From Rhopalosiphum padi (lineage: Eukaryota > Arthropoda > Insecta > Hemiptera > Aphididae): DNA of 64,000 nucleotides. The DNA lies in NCBI RefSeq assembly GCF_020882245.1, contig NW_026869996.1:6356602-6420601 (forward strand). The letters run 5' to 3'. Each line of letters begins with the position of its first letter. Position 1 is the first letter of the stretch. Below are positions 28,870 through 43,230 of the stretch, piece by piece. Both the position numbers and the translations under genes were made by a program. Below the pieces are notes generated by a model that saw only the letters and a program-made list of their open reading frames with translations, searched no databases and was not told the origin of the DNA.

Positions 28870-31650
28870 GGTAAAATATATCAATTTCCGCTCAGATTTA
28901 ATAATTGACACTTTTCCCACAACAATTAAATAAAAAAAATTTTCACTTTAAAACTAAAGAGTTTTTTTAAATATATTAAATTACAATTTTTAAATATTAG
29001 ATTTAAGTTAATAACCCCATAGGTGCACCAGAAAACGTAATTTAACGTTCTTGGGGTAAAATATTTCAATTTCTGCTCAGATTTAAAAATTGACCATCTT
29101 CCCACTATAGTTAAATAAATGAAATTTTCACTTAAAATCTGCATGGTTTTATTAAATATACTTAAATACAATTTTTATATGTTAGATTTAAGTTAATAAC
29201 CCCATTGGTACACCAGAAAACGTAATTTAACGTTCTAGGGGTAAAATATATCAATTTCCGCTCAGATTTAAAAATTCACCATCTTCCCACTTTAGTTAAA
29301 TAAATGAAATTTTCACTTAAAATCTGCATGGTTTTATTAAATATACTTAAATACAATTTTTATATGTTAGATTTAAGTTAATAACCCCATAGGTACACCA
29401 GAAAACGTAATTTAACGTTCTTGGAGTAAAATATTTCAATTTCCGCTCAGATTTAAAAATTGACCATCTTCCCACTATAGTTAAATAAATGAAATTTTCA
29501 CTTAAAATCTGCATGGATTTATTAAATATACTTTAATACAATTTTTATATGTTAGATTTAAGTTAATAACCCCATAGGTACACCAGAAAACGTAATTTAA
29601 CGTTCTAGGGGTAAAATATATCAATTTCCGCTCAGATTTAATAATTGACCCTTTTCCCACTACAATTAAATAAAAAAAATTTTCACTTTAAAACTAAAGA
29701 GTTTTTTTAAATATATTAAATTACAATTTTTATATGTTAGATTTAAGTTAATAACCCCATAGGTGCACCAGAAAACGTAATTTAACGTTCTAGGGGTAAA
29801 ATATTTCAATTTCCGCTCAGATTTAAAAATTGACCATCTTCCCACTATAGTTAAATAAATGAAATTTTCACTTAAAATCTGCATGGTTTTATTAAATATA
29901 CTTAAATACAATTTTTATATGTTAGATTTAAGTTAATAACCCCATAGGTACACCAGAAAACGTAATTTAACGTTCTAGGGGTAAAATATATCAATTTCCG
30001 CTCAGATTTAATAATTGACCCTTTTCCCAATACAATTAAATAAAAAAAATTTTCACTTTAAAACTAAAGAGTTTTTTTAAATATATTAAATTACAATTTT
30101 TAAATATTAGATTTAAGTTAATAACCCCATAGGTGCACCAGAAAACGTAATTTAACGTTCTAGGGGTAAAATATTTCAATTTCCGCTCAGATTTAAAAAT
30201 TGACCATCTTCCCACTATAGTTAAATAAATGAAATTTTCACTTAAAATCTGCATGGTTTTATTAAATATACTTAAATACAATTTTTATATGTTAGATTTA
30301 AGTTAATAACCCCATAGGTACACCAGAAAACGTAATTTAACGTTGTAGGGGTAAAATATATCAATTTCCGCTCAGATTTAATAATTGACACTTTTCCCAC
30401 AACAATTAAATAAAAAAAATTTTCACTTTAAAACTAAAGAGTTTTTTTAAATATATTAAATTACAATTTTTAAATATTAGATTTAAGTTAATAACCCCAT
30501 AGGTGCACCAGAAAACGTAATTTAACGTTCTTGGGGTAAAATATTTCAATTTCTGCTCAGATTTAAAAATTGACCATCTTCCCACTATAGTTAAATAAAT
30601 GAAATTTTCACTTAAAATCTGCATGGTTTTATTAAATATACTTAAATACAATTTTTATATGTTAGATTTAAGTTAATAACCCCATTGGTACACCAGAAAA
30701 CGTAATTTAACGTTCTAGGGGTAAAATATATCAATTTCCGCTCAGATTTAAAAATTCACCATCTTCCCACTTTAGTTAAATAAATGAAATTTTCACTTAA
30801 AATCTGCATGGTTTTATTAAATATACTTAAATACAATTTTTATATGTTAGATTTAAGTTAATAACCCCATAGGTACACCAGAAAACGTAATTTAACGTTC
30901 TTGGAGTAAAATATTTCAATTTCCGCTCAGATTTAAAAATTGACCATCTTCCCACTATAGTTAAATAAATGAAATTTTCACTTAAAATCTGCATGGATTT
31001 ATTAAATATACTTTAATACAATTTTTATATGTTAGATTTAAGTTAATAACCCCATAGGTACACCAGAAAACGTAATTTAACGTTCTAGGGGTAAAATATA
31101 TCAATTTCCGCTCAGATTTAATAATTGACCCTTTTCCCACTACAATTAAATAAAAAAAATTTTCACTTTAAAACTAAAGAGTTTTTTTAAATATATTAAA
31201 TTACAATTTTTATATGTTAGATTTAAGTTAATAACCCCATAGGTGCACCAGAAAACGTAATTTAACGTTCTAGGGGTAAAATATTTCAATTTCCGCTCAG
31301 ATTTAAAAATTGACCATCTTCCCACTATAGTTAAATAAATGAAATTTTCACTTAAAATCTGCATGGTTTTATTAAATATACTTAAATACAATTTTTATAT
31401 GTTAGATTTAAGTTAATAACCCCATAGGTACACCAGAAAACGTAATTTAACGTTCTAGGGGTAAAATATATCAATTTCCGCTCAGATTTAATAATTGACC
31501 CTTTTCCCAATACAATTAAATAAAAAAAATTTTCACTTTAAAACTAAAGAGTTTTTTTAAATATATTAAATTACAATTTTTAAATATTAGATTTAAGTTA
31601 ATAACCCCATAGGTGCACCAGAAAACGTAATTTAACGTTCTAGGGGTAAA
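28870..31650. repeat. 8-mer HOR pair (1,480 bp)
   Basis: Landmarks recur 1,480 bp apart (8 x 185): cgttgtagggg at 28863 and 30343, cccattggtacacc near 29203 and 30683, cgttcttggag near 29417 and 30897, and the private change atactttaatac near 29529 and 31009. Similarity breaks near 30190/31670, where a B monomer variant differs. Boundaries are approximate. Confidence 0.72.
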
Positions 31651-33890
31651 ATATTTCAATTTCCGCTCAGATTTAAAAATTCACCATCTTCCCACTTTAG
31701 TTAAATAAATGAAATTTTCACTTAAAATCTGCATGGTTTTATTAAATATACTTAAATACAATTTTTATATGTTAGATTTAAGTTAATAACATCAAAGGTA
31801 CACCAGAAAACGTAATTTAACGTTCTAGGGGTAAAATATATCAATTTCCGCTCAGATTTAAAAATTCACCATCTTCCCACTTTAGTTAAATAAATGAAAT
31901 TTTCACTTAAAATCTGCATGGTTTTATTAAATATACTTAAATACAATTTTTATATGTTAGATTTAAGTTAATAACCCATAGGTACACCAGAAAACGTAAT
32001 TTAACGTTCTTGGAGTAAAATATTTCAATTTCCGCTCAGATTTAAAAATTGACCATCTTCCCACTATAGTTAAATAAATGAAATTTTCACTTAAAATCTG
32101 CATGGATTTATTAAATATACTTTAATACAATTTTTATATGTTAGATTTAAGTTAATAACCCCATAGGTACACCAGAAAACGTAATTTAACGTTCTAGGGG
32201 TAAAATATATCAATTTCCGCTCAGATTTAATAATTGACCCTTTTCCCACTACAATTAAATAAAAAAAATTTTCACTTTAAAACTAAAGAGTTTTTTTAAA
32301 TATATTAAATTACAATTTTTATATGTTAGATTTAAGTTAATAACCCCATAGGTGCACCAGAAAACGTAATTTAACGTTCTAGGGGTAAAATATTTCAATT
32401 TCCGCTCAGATTTAAAAATTGACCATCTTCCCACTATAGTTAAATAAATGAAATTTTCACTTAAAATCTGCATGGTTTTATTAAATATACTTAAATACAA
32501 TTTTTATATGTTAGATTTAAGTTAATAACCCCATAGGTACACCAGAAAACGTAATTTAACGTTCTAGGGGTAAAATATATCAATTTCCGCTCAGATTTAA
32601 TAATTGACCCTTTTCCCAATACAATTAAATAAAAAAAATTTTCACTTTAAAACTAAAGAGTTTTTTTAAATATATTAAATTACAATTTTTAAATATTCGA
32701 TTTAAGTTAATAACCCCATAGGTACACCAGAAAACGTAATTTAACGTTCTTGGAGTAAAATATTTCAATTTCCGCTCAGATTTAAAAATTGACCATCTTC
32801 CCACTATAGTTAAATAAATGAAATTTTCACTTAAAATCTGCATGGATTTATTAAATATACTTAAATACAATTTTTATATGTTAGATTTAAGTTAATAACC
32901 CCATAGGTACACCAGAAAACGTAATTTAACGTTCTAGGGGTAAAATATATCAATTTCCGCTCAGATTTAATAATTGACCCTTTTCCCACTACAATTAAAT
33001 AAAAAAAATTTTCACTTTAAAACTAAAGAGTTTTTTTAAATATATTAAATTACAATTTTTATATGTTAGATTTAAGTTAATAACCCCATAGGTGCACCAG
33101 AAAACGTAATTTAACGTTCTAGGGGTAAAATATTTCAATTTCCGCTCAGATTTAAAAATTGACCATCTTCCCACTATAGTTAAATAAATGAAATTTTCAC
33201 TTAAAATCTGCATGGTTTTATTAAATATACTTAAATACAATTTTTATATGTTAGATTTAAGTTAATAACCCCATAGGTACACCAGAAAACGTAATTTAAC
33301 GTTCTAGGGGTAAAATATATCAATTTCCGCTCAGATTTAATAATTGACCCTTTTCCCAATACAATTAAATAAAAAAAATTTTCACTTTAAAACTAAAGAG
33401 TTTTTTTAAATATATTAAATTACAATTTTTAAATATTAGATTTAAGTTAATAACCCCATAGGTGCACCAGAAAACGTAATTTAACGTTCTAGGGGTAAAA
33501 TATTTCAATTTCCGCTCAGATTTAAAAATTCACCATCTTCCCACTTTAGTTAAATAAATGAAATTTTCACTTAAAATCTGCATGGTTTTATTAAATATAC
33601 TTAAATACAATTTTTATATGTTAGATTTAAGTTAATAACATCAAAGGTACACCAGAAAACGTAATTTAACGTTATAGGGGTAAAATATTTCAATTTCCGC
33701 TAAGATTTAATAATTGACCATTTTCCCACTACAATTAAATAAAAAAAATTTTCACTTTAAAACTAAAGAGTTTTTTTAAATATATTAAATTACAATTTTT
33801 ATATGTTAGATTTAAGTTAATAACCCCATAGGTGCACCAGAAAACGTAATTTAACGTTCTAGGGGTAAAAATATTTCAATTTCCGCTCAG
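31651..33890. repeat. Mosaic AB block with repeated cgttcttggag monomers
   Basis: The marker cgttcttggag recurs near 32007 and 32747, 740 bp (4 monomers) apart. A private 2-bp loss gives ataacccatagg near 31973, and a fifth A in ggggtaaaaatattt lies near 33866. Only satellite is present. Confidence 0.7.
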
Positions 33891-36480
33891 ATTTAAAAAT
33901 TCACCATCTTCCCACTATAGTTAAATAAATGAAATTTTCACTTAAAATCTGCATGGTTTTATTAAATATACTTAAATACAATTTTTATATGTTAGATTTA
34001 AGTTAATAACCCCATAGGTACACCAGAAAACGTAATTTAACGTTCTAGGGGTAAAATATATCAATTTCCGCTCAGATTTAATAATTGACCCTTTTCCCAC
34101 TACAATTAAATAAAAAAAATTTTCACTTTAAAACTAAAGAGTTTTTTTAAATATATTAAATTACAATTTTTAAATATTAGATTTAAGTTAATAACCCCAT
34201 AGGTGCACCAGAAAACGTAATTTAACGTTCTAGGGGTAAAATATTTCAATTTCCGCTCAGATTTAAAAATTCACCATCTTCCCACTATAGTTAAATAAAT
34301 GAAATTTTCACTTAAAATCTGCATGGTTTTATTAAATATACTTAAATACAATTTTTATATGTTAGATTTAAGTTAATAACCCCATAGGTACACCAGAAAA
34401 CGTAATTTAACGTTCTAGGGGTAAAATATATCAATTTCCGTTCAGATTTAATAATTGACCCTTTTCCCACTACAATTAAATAAAAAAAATTTTCACTTTA
34501 AAACTAAAGAGTTTTTTAAATATATTAAATTACAATTTTTAAATATTAGATTTAAGTTAATAACCCCATAGGTGCACCAGAAAACGTAATTTAACGTTCT
34601 AGGGGTAAAATATTTCAATTTCCGCTTAGATTTAAAAATTCACCATCTTCCCACTTTAGTTAAATAAATGAAATTTTCACTTAAAATCTGCATGGTTTTA
34701 TTAAATATACTTAAATACAATTTTTATATGTTAGATTTAAGTTAATAACATCATAGGTGCACCAGAAAACGTAATTTAACGTTCTAGGGGTAAAATATTT
34801 CAATTTCCGCTCAGATTTAATAATTGACCCTTTTCCCACTACAATTAAATAAATTAAATTTTTCTCTTAAAATCTGCATAGTTTTATTTAATATACTTAA
34901 TTACAATTTTTATATGTTAGATTTAAGTTAATAACTCCATAGGTACACCAGAAAACGTAATTTAACGTTCTAGGGTTAAAATATTTCAATTTCCGCTCAG
35001 ATTTAAAAATTGACCATCTTCCCACTACAATTAAATAAATTAAATTTTCACTTAAAATCTGCATAGTTTTATTTAATATACTTAATTACAATTTTTATAT
35101 GTTAGATTTAAGTTAATAACTCCATAGGTACACCAGAAAACGTAATTTAACGTTCTAGGGGTAAAATATTTCAATTTCCGCTCAGATTTAAAAATTCACC
35201 ATCTTCCCACTATAGTTAAATAAATGAAATTTTCACTTAAAATCTGCATGGTTTTATTAAATATACTTAAATACAATTTTTATATGTTAGATTTAAGTTA
35301 ATAACCCCATAGGTACACCAGAAAACGTAATTTAACGTTCTAGGGGTAAAATATATCAATTTCCGCTCAGATTTAATAATTGACCCTTTTCCCACTACAA
35401 TTAAATAAAAAAAATTTTCACTTTAAAACTAAAGAGTTTTTTTAAATATATTAAATTACAATTTTTAAATATTAGATTTAAGTTAATAACCCCATAGGTG
35501 CACCAGAAAACGTAATTTAACGTTCTAGGGGTAAAATATTTCAATTTCCGCTCAGATTTAAAAATTCACCATCTTCCCACTATAGTTAAATAAATGAAAT
35601 TTTCACTTAAAATCTGCATGGTTTTATTAAATATACTTAAATACAATTTTTATATGTTAGATTTAAGTTAATAACCCCATAGGTACACCAGAAAACGTAA
35701 TTTAACGTTCTAGGGGTAAAATATATCAATTTCCGTTCAGATTTAATAATTGACCCTTTTCCCACTACAATTAAATAAAAAAAATTTTCACTTTAAAACT
35801 AAAGAGTTTTTTTAAATATATTAAATTACAATTTTTAAATATTAGATTTAAGTTAATAACCCCATAGGTGCACCAGAAAACGTAATTTAACGTTCTAGGG
35901 GTAAAATATTTCAATTTCCGCTTAGATTTAAAAATTCACCATCTTCCCACTTTAGTTAAATAAATGAAATTTTCACTTAAAATCTGCATGGTTTTATTAA
36001 ATATACTTAAATACAATTTTTATATGTTAGATTTAAGTTAATAACATCATAGGTGCACCAGAAAACGTAATTTAACGTTCTAGGGGTAAAATATTTCAAT
36101 TTCCGCTCAGATTTAATAATTGACCCTTTTCCCACTACAATTAAATAAATTAAATTTTCTCTTAAAATCTGCATAGTTTTATTTAATATACTTAATTACA
36201 ATTTTTATATGTTAGATTTAAGTTAATAACTCCATAGGTACACCAGAAAACGTAATTTAACGTTCTAGGGTTAAAATATTTCAATTTCCGCTCAGATTTA
36301 AAAATTGACCATCTTCCCACTACAATTAAATAAATTAAATTTTCACTTAAAATCTGCATAGTTTTATTTAATATACTTAATTACAATTTTTATATGTTAG
36401 ATTTAAGTTAATAACTCCATAGGTACACCAGAAAACGTAATTTAACGTTCTAGGGGTAAAATATTTCAATTTCCGCTCAG
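33891..36480. repeat. 7-mer HOR pair (about 1,295 bp), first C-like monomers
   Basis: The series containing ttccgttcag, ttccgcttag and ttaaattttctcttaaaatc is duplicated about 1,295 bp apart (near 34440 and 35735; near 34860 and 36153). C-like monomers appear here for the first time: acaattaaataaattaaatt with aactccataggtacacc and ctagggttaaaat. From this point rightwards they are frequent. Boundaries are approximate. Confidence 0.75.
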
Positions 36481-39400
36481 ATTTAAAAATTGACCATCTT
36501 CCCACTATAGTTAAATAAATGAAATTTTCACTTTAAAACTAAAGAATTTTTTTAAATATATTAAATTACAATTTTTAAATATTCGATTTAAGTTAATAAC
36601 CCCATAGGTGCACCAGAAAACGTAATTTAACGTTCTAGGGGTAAAATATTTCAATTTCCGCTCAGATTTAAAAATTCACCATCTTCCCACTTTAGTTAAA
36701 TAAATGAAATTTTCACTTAAAATCTGCATGGTTATATTAAATATACTTAAATACAATTTTTATATGTTAGATTTAAGTTAATAACCCCATAGGTACACCA
36801 GAAAACGTAATTTAACGTTCTAGGGGTAAAATATTTCAATTTCATCTCAGATTTAATAATTGACCCTTTTCCCACTACAATTAAATAAAAAAAATTTTCA
36901 CTTTAAAACTAAAGAGTTTTTTTAAATATATTAAATTACAATTTTTAAATATTAGATTTAAGTTAATAACCCCATAGGTGCACCAGAAAACGTAATTTAA
37001 CGTTCTAGGGGTAAAATATTTCAATTTCCGCTCAGATTTAATAATTGACCCTTTTCCCACTACAATTAAATAAATTAAATTTTCACTTAAAATCTGCATA
37101 GTTTTATTTAATATACTTAATTTCAATTTTTATATGTTAGATTTAAGTTAATAACTCCATAGGTACACCAGAAAACGTAATTTAACGTTCTAGGGTTAAA
37201 ATATTTCAATTTCCGCTCAGATTTAAAAATTGACCATCTTCCCACTATAGTTAAATAAATGAAATTTTCACTTTAAAACTAAAGAGTTTTTTTAAATATG
37301 TTAAATTACAATTTTTAAATATTCGATTTAAGTTAATAACCCCATAGGTGCACCAGAAAACGTAATTTAACGTTCTAGGGGTAAAATATTTCAATTTCCG
37401 CTCAGATTTAAAAATTCACCATCTTCCCACTTTAGTTAAATAAATGAAATTTTCACTTAAAATCTGCATGGTTATATTAAATATACTTAAATACAATTTT
37501 TATATGTTAGATTTAAGTTAATAACCCCATAGGTACACCAGAAAACGTAATTTAACGTTATAGGGGTAAAATATTTCAATTTCATCTCAGATTTAATAAT
37601 TGACCCTTTTCCCACTACAATTAAATAAAAAAAATTTTTACTTTAAAACTAAAGAGTTTTTTAAATATATTAAATTACAATTTTTAAATATTAGATTTAA
37701 GTTAATAACCCCATAGGTGCACCAGAAAACGTAATTTAACGTTCTAGGGGTAAAATATTTCAATTTCCGCTCAGATTTAAAAATTCACCATCTTCCCACT
37801 ATAGTAAAATAAATGAAATTTTCACTTAAAATCTGCATGGTTTTATTAAATATACTTAAATACAATTTTTATATGTTAGATTTAAGTTAATAACCCCATA
37901 GGTACACCAGAAAACGTAATTTAACGTTCTAGGGGTAAAATATATCAATTTCCGCTCAGATTTAATAATTGACCCTTTTCCCACTACAATTAAATAAATT
38001 AAATTTTCTCTTAAAATCTGCATAGTTTTATTTAATATACTTAATTACAATTTTTATATGTTAGATTTAAGTTAATAACTCCATAGGTACACCAGAAAAC
38101 GTAATTTAACGTTCTAGGGTTAAAATATTTCAATTTCCGCTCAGATTTAAAAATTGACCATCTTCCCACTACAATTAAATAAATTAAATTTTCACTTAAA
38201 ATCTGCATAGTTTTATTTAATATACTTAATTACAATTTTTATATGTTAGATTTAAGTTAATAACTCCATAGGTACACCAGAAAACGTAATTTAACGTTCT
38301 AGGTGTAAAATATTTCAATTTCCGCTCAGATTTAATAATTGACCCTTTTCCCACTACAATTAAATAAATTAAATTTTCTCTTAAAATCTGCATAGTTTTA
38401 TTTAATATACTTAATTACAATTTTTATATGTTAGATTTAAGTTAATAACTCCATAGGTACACCAGAAAACGTAATTTAACGTTCTAGGGTTAAAATATTT
38501 CAATTTCCGCTCAGATTTAAAAATTGACCATCTTCCCACTACAATTAAATAAATTAAATTTTCACTTAAAATCTGCATAGTTTTATTTAATATACTTAAT
38601 TACAATTTTTATATGTTAGATTTAAGTTAATAACTCCATAGGTACACCAGAAAACGTAATTTAAACGTTCTAGGGGTAAAATATTTCAATTTCCGCTCAG
38701 ATTTAAAAATTGACCATCTTCCCACTATAGTTAAATAAATGAAATTTTCACTTTAAAACTAAAGAATTTTTTTAAATATATTAAATTACAAATTTTTAAA
38801 TATTCGATTTAAGTTAATAACCCCATAGGTGCACCAGAAAACGTAATTTAACGTTCTAGGGGTAAAATATTTCAATTTCCGCTCAGATTTAAAAATTCAC
38901 CATCTTCCCACTTTAGTTAAATAAATGAAATTTTCACTTAAAATCTGCATGGTTATATTAAATATACTTAAATACAATTTTTATATGTTAGATTTAAGTT
39001 AATAACCCCATAGGTACACCAGAAAACGTAATTTAACGTTCTAGGGGTAAAATATTTCAATTTCATCTCAGATTTAATAATTGACCCTTTTCCCACTACA
39101 ATTAAATAAAAAAAATTTTCACTTTAAAACTAAAGAGTTTTTTTAAATATATTAAATTACAATTTTTAAATATTAGATTTAAGTTAATAACCCCATAGGT
39201 GCACCAGAAAACGTAATTTAACGTTCTAGGGGTAAAATATTTCAATTTCCGCTCAGATTTAATAATTGACCCTTTTCCCACTACAATTAAATAAATTAAA
39301 TTTTCACTTAAAATCTGCATAGTTTTATTTAATATACTTAATTTCAATTTTTATATGTTAGATTTAAGTTAATAACTCCATAGGTACACCAGAAAACGTA

Positions 39401-40000
39401 ATTTAACGTTCTAGGGTTAAAATATTTCAATTTCCGCTCAGATTTAAAAATTGACCATCTTCCCACTATAGTTAAATAAATGAAATTTTCACTTTAAAAC
39501 TAAAGAGTTTTTTTAAATATGTTAAATTACAATTTTTAAATATTCGATTTAAGTTAATAACCCCATAGGTGCACCAGAAAACGTAATTTAACGTTCTAGG
39601 GGTAAAATATTTCAATTTCCGCTCAGATTTAAAAATTCACCATCTTCCCACTTTAGTTAAATAAATGAAATTTTCACTTAAAATCTGCATGGTTATATTA
39701 AATATACTTAAATACAATTTTTATATGTTAGATTTAAGTTAATAACCCCATAGGTACACCAGAAAACGTAATTTAACGTTATAGGGGTAAAATATTTCAA
39801 TTTCATCTCAGATTTAATAATTGACCCTTTTCCCACTACAATTAAATAAAAAAAATTTTTACTTTAAAACTAAAGAGTTTTTTTAAATATATTAAATTAC
39901 AATTTTTAAATATTAGATTTAAGTTAATAACCCCATAGGTGCACCAGAAAACGTAATTTAACGTTCTAGGGGTAAAATATTTCAATTTCCGCTCAGATTT
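36481..40000. repeat. 12-mer HOR (2,221 bp) containing a 370-bp tandem dimer
   Basis: The anchor ttcatctcag lies at 36841 and 37581 and again at 39062 and 39802, both pairs shifted by 2,221 bp (12 x 185 + 1). The net extra base is explained by extra A's in ttaaacgttc (near 38664) and acaaattttt (near 38790) and one T missing near 37655. A 370-bp dimer is tandemly repeated inside (ccactacaattaaataaatt at 37981 and 38351). Confidence 0.78.
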
Positions 40001-43000
40001 AAAAATTCACCATCTTCCCACTATAGTTAAATAAATGAAATTTTCACTTAAAATCTGCATGGTTTTATTAAATATACTTAAATACAATTTTTATATGTTA
40101 GATTTAAGTTAATAACCCAATAGGTACACCAGAAAACGTAATTTAACGTTCTAGGGGTAAAATATATCAATTTCCGCTCAGATTTAATAATTGACCCTTT
40201 TCCCACTACAATTAAATAAAAAAAATTTTCACTTTAAAACTAAAGAGTTTTTTTAAATATATTAAATTACAATTTTTAAATATTAGATTTAAGTTAATAA
40301 CCCCATAGGTGCACCAGAAAACGTAATTTAACGTTCTAGGGGTAAAATATTTCAATTTCCGCTCAGATTTAAAAATTCACCATCTTCCCACTATAGTTAA
40401 ATAAATGAAATTTTCACTTAAAATCTGCATGGTTTTATTAAATATACTTAAATACAATTTTTATATGTTAGATTTAAGTTAATAACCCCATAGGTACACC
40501 AGAAAACGTAATTTAACGTTCTAGGGGTAAAATATATCAATTTCCGTTCAGATTTAATAATTGACCCTTTTCCCACTACAATTAAATAAAAAAAATTTTC
40601 ACTTTAAAACTAAAGAGTTTTTTTAAATATATTAAATTACAATTTTTAAATATTAGATTTAAGTTAATAACCCCATAGGTGCACCAGAAAACGTAATTTA
40701 ACGTTCTAGGGGTAAAATATTTCAATTTCCGCTTAGATTTAAAAATTCACCATCTTCCCACTTTAGTTAAATAAATGAAATTTTCACTTAAAATCTGCAT
40801 GGTTTTATTAAATATACTTAAATACAATTTTTATATGTTAGATTTAAGTTAATAACATCATAGGTACACCAGAAAACGTAATTTAACGTTCTAGGGGTAA
40901 AATATTTCAATTTCCGCTCAGATTTAAAAATTGACCATCTTCCCACTACAATTAAATAAATTAAATTTTCACTTAAAATCTGCATAGTTTTATTTAATAT
41001 ACTTAATTACAATTTTTATATGTTAGATTTAAGTTAATAACTCCATAGGTACACCAGAAAACGTAATTTAACGTTCTAGGGGTAAAATATTTCAATTTCC
41101 GCTCAGATTTAAAAATTGACCATCTTCCCACTATAGTTAAATAAATGAAATTTTCACTTTAAAACTAAAGAGTTTTTTTAAATATATTAAATTACAATTT
41201 TTAAATATTCGATTTAAGTTAATAACCCCATAGGTGCACCAGAAAACGTAATTTAACGTTCTAGGGGTAAAATATTTCAATTTCCGCTCAGATTTAAAAA
41301 TTCACCATCTTCCCACTTTAGTTAAATAAATGAAATTTTCACTTAAAATCTGCATGGTTATATTAAATATACTTAAATACAATTTTTATATGTTAGATTT
41401 AAGTTAATAACCCCATAGGTACACCAGAAAACGTAATTTAACGTTATAGGGGTAAAATATTTCAATTTCATCTCAGATTTAATAATTGACCCTTTTCCCA
41501 CTACAATTAAATAAAAAAAATTTTCACTTTAAAACTAAAGAGTTTTTTTAAATATATTAAATTACAATTTTTAAATATTAGATTTAAGTTAATAACCCCA
41601 TAGGTGCACCAGAAAACGTAATTTAACGTTCTAGGGGTAAAATATTTCAATTTCCGCTCAGATTTAATAATTGACCCTTTTCCCACTACAATTAAATAAA
41701 TTAAATTTTCACTTAAAATCTGCATAGTTTTATTTAATATACTTAATTTCAATTTTTATATGTTAGATTTAAGTTAATAACTCCATAGGTACACCAGAAA
41801 ACGTAATTTAACGTTCTAGGGTTAAAATATTTCAATTTCCGCTCAGATTTAAAAATTGACCATCTTCCCACTATAGTTAAATAAATGAAATTTTCACTTA
41901 AAATCTGCATGGTTTTATTTAATATACTTAATTCCAATTTTTATATGTTAGATTTAAGTTAATAACCCCATAGGTACACCAGAAAACGTAATTTAACGTT
42001 CTAGGGGTAAAATATATCAATTTCCGCTCAGATTTAATAATTGACACTTTTCCCACAACAATTAAATAAAAAAAATTTTCACTTTAAAACTAAAGAGTTT
42101 TTTTAAATATATTAAATTACAATTTTTAAATATTAGATTTAAGTTAATAACCCCATAGGTGCACCAGAAAACGTAATTTAACGTTCTAGGGGTAAAATAT
42201 TTCAATTTCCGCTCAGATTTAAAAATTCACCATCTTCCCACTTTAGTTAAATAAATGAAATTTTCACTTAAAATCTGCATGGTTTTATTAAATATACTTA
42301 AATACAATTTTTATATTTTAGATTTAAGTTAATAACCCCATAGGTACACCAGAAAACGTAATTTAACGTTCTTGGGGTAAAATATTTCAATTTCTGCTCA
42401 GATTTAAAAATTGACCATCTTCCCACTATAGTTAAATAAATGAAATTTTCACTTGAAATCTGCATGGTTTTATTAAATATACTTAAATACAATTTTTATA
42501 TGTTAGATTTAAGTTAATAACCCCATTGGTACACCAGAAAACGTAATTTAACGTTCTAGGGGTAAAATATATCAATTTCCGCTCAGATTTAAAAATTCAC
42601 CATCTTCCCACTTTAGTTAAATAAATGAAATTTTCACTTAAAATCTGCATGGTTTTATTAAATATACTTAAATACAATTTTTATATGTTAGATTTAAGTT
42701 AATAACCCCATAGGTACACCAGAAAACGTAATTTAACGTTCTTGGAGTAAAATATTTCAATTTCCACTCAGATTTAAAAATTGACCATCTTCCCACTATA
42801 GTTAAATAAATGAAATTTTCACTTAAAATCTGCATGGATTTATTAAATATACTTAAATACAATTTTTATATGTTAGATTTAAGTTAATAACCCCATAGGT
42901 ACACCAGAAAACGTAATTTAACGTTCTAGGGGTAAAATATATCAATTTCCGCTCAGATTTAATAATTGACCCTTTTCCCACTACAATTAAATAAAAAAAA

Positions 43001-43203
43001 TTTTCACTTTAAAACTAAAGAGTTTTTTTAAATATATTAAATTACAATTTTTATATGTTAGATTTAAGTTAATAACCCCATAGGTGCACCAGAAAACGTA
43101 ATTTAACGTTCTAGGGGTAAAATATTTCAATTTCCGCTCAGATTTAAAAATTCACCATCTTCCCACTATAGTTAAATAAATGAAATTTTCACTTAAAATC
43201 TGC

Positions 43204-43214
43204 ATGGTTTTATT
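43204..43214. repeat. Target-site duplication, left copy
   Basis: The 11-bp direct repeat atggttttatt lies immediately left of the insert. It is identical to 44618-44628. Uninterrupted homologous monomers (for example around 47028) contain a single copy followed by aaatatac, which shows that one copy was gained at insertion. Confidence 0.93.
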
Positions 43215-43230
43215 CTCTCTCTCTATAGTT
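43215..43230 (-). repeat. LINE 3' UTR and GA-repeat tail
   Basis: On the minus strand, after the TGA at 43231-43233, only about 16 bp remain (aactatag followed by GA dinucleotides) before the target duplication. This tiny 3' UTR with a dinucleotide tail in place of poly(A) is the main sequence hint for an RTE-clade element. Confidence 0.75.

Larger units (their letters stand above)
1..43214. repeat. 185-bp AT-rich satellite array, left part
   Basis: Head-to-tail tandem repeat seen directly: the box ggggtaaaat recurs at 1, 186, 371 and so on, every 185 bp. By length this part holds about 233 monomers. Type A monomers carry ttgacccttttcccactac, a run of eight A, and aaagagtttttttaaatat. Type B monomers carry caccatcttcccacttta, aaatgaaattttcac and ctgcatggttttatt. 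The two usually alternate as a 370-bp dimer. Indels between monomers are mostly 1-2 bp, so the register barely drifts. The array is open at the left edge. Chromosomal role (centromeric, pericentromeric or other heterochromatin) is inference from size and organisation only. No non-satellite stretch longer than a few bases was seen in this interval. Confidence 0.98.

Noticed and set aside
1..43214. CRISPR array
   Set aside because: The regular 185-bp period could suggest repeats and spacers, but the whole unit is repeated with no unique spacers, no cas genes are present, and the context is eukaryotic.
1..43214. Satellite as an assembly artefact
   Set aside because: Near-identical HOR copies could reflect assembly error, but copies differ by private substitutions and small indels in a consistent order, and the LINE sits in only one. 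Copy number still needs spanning reads.
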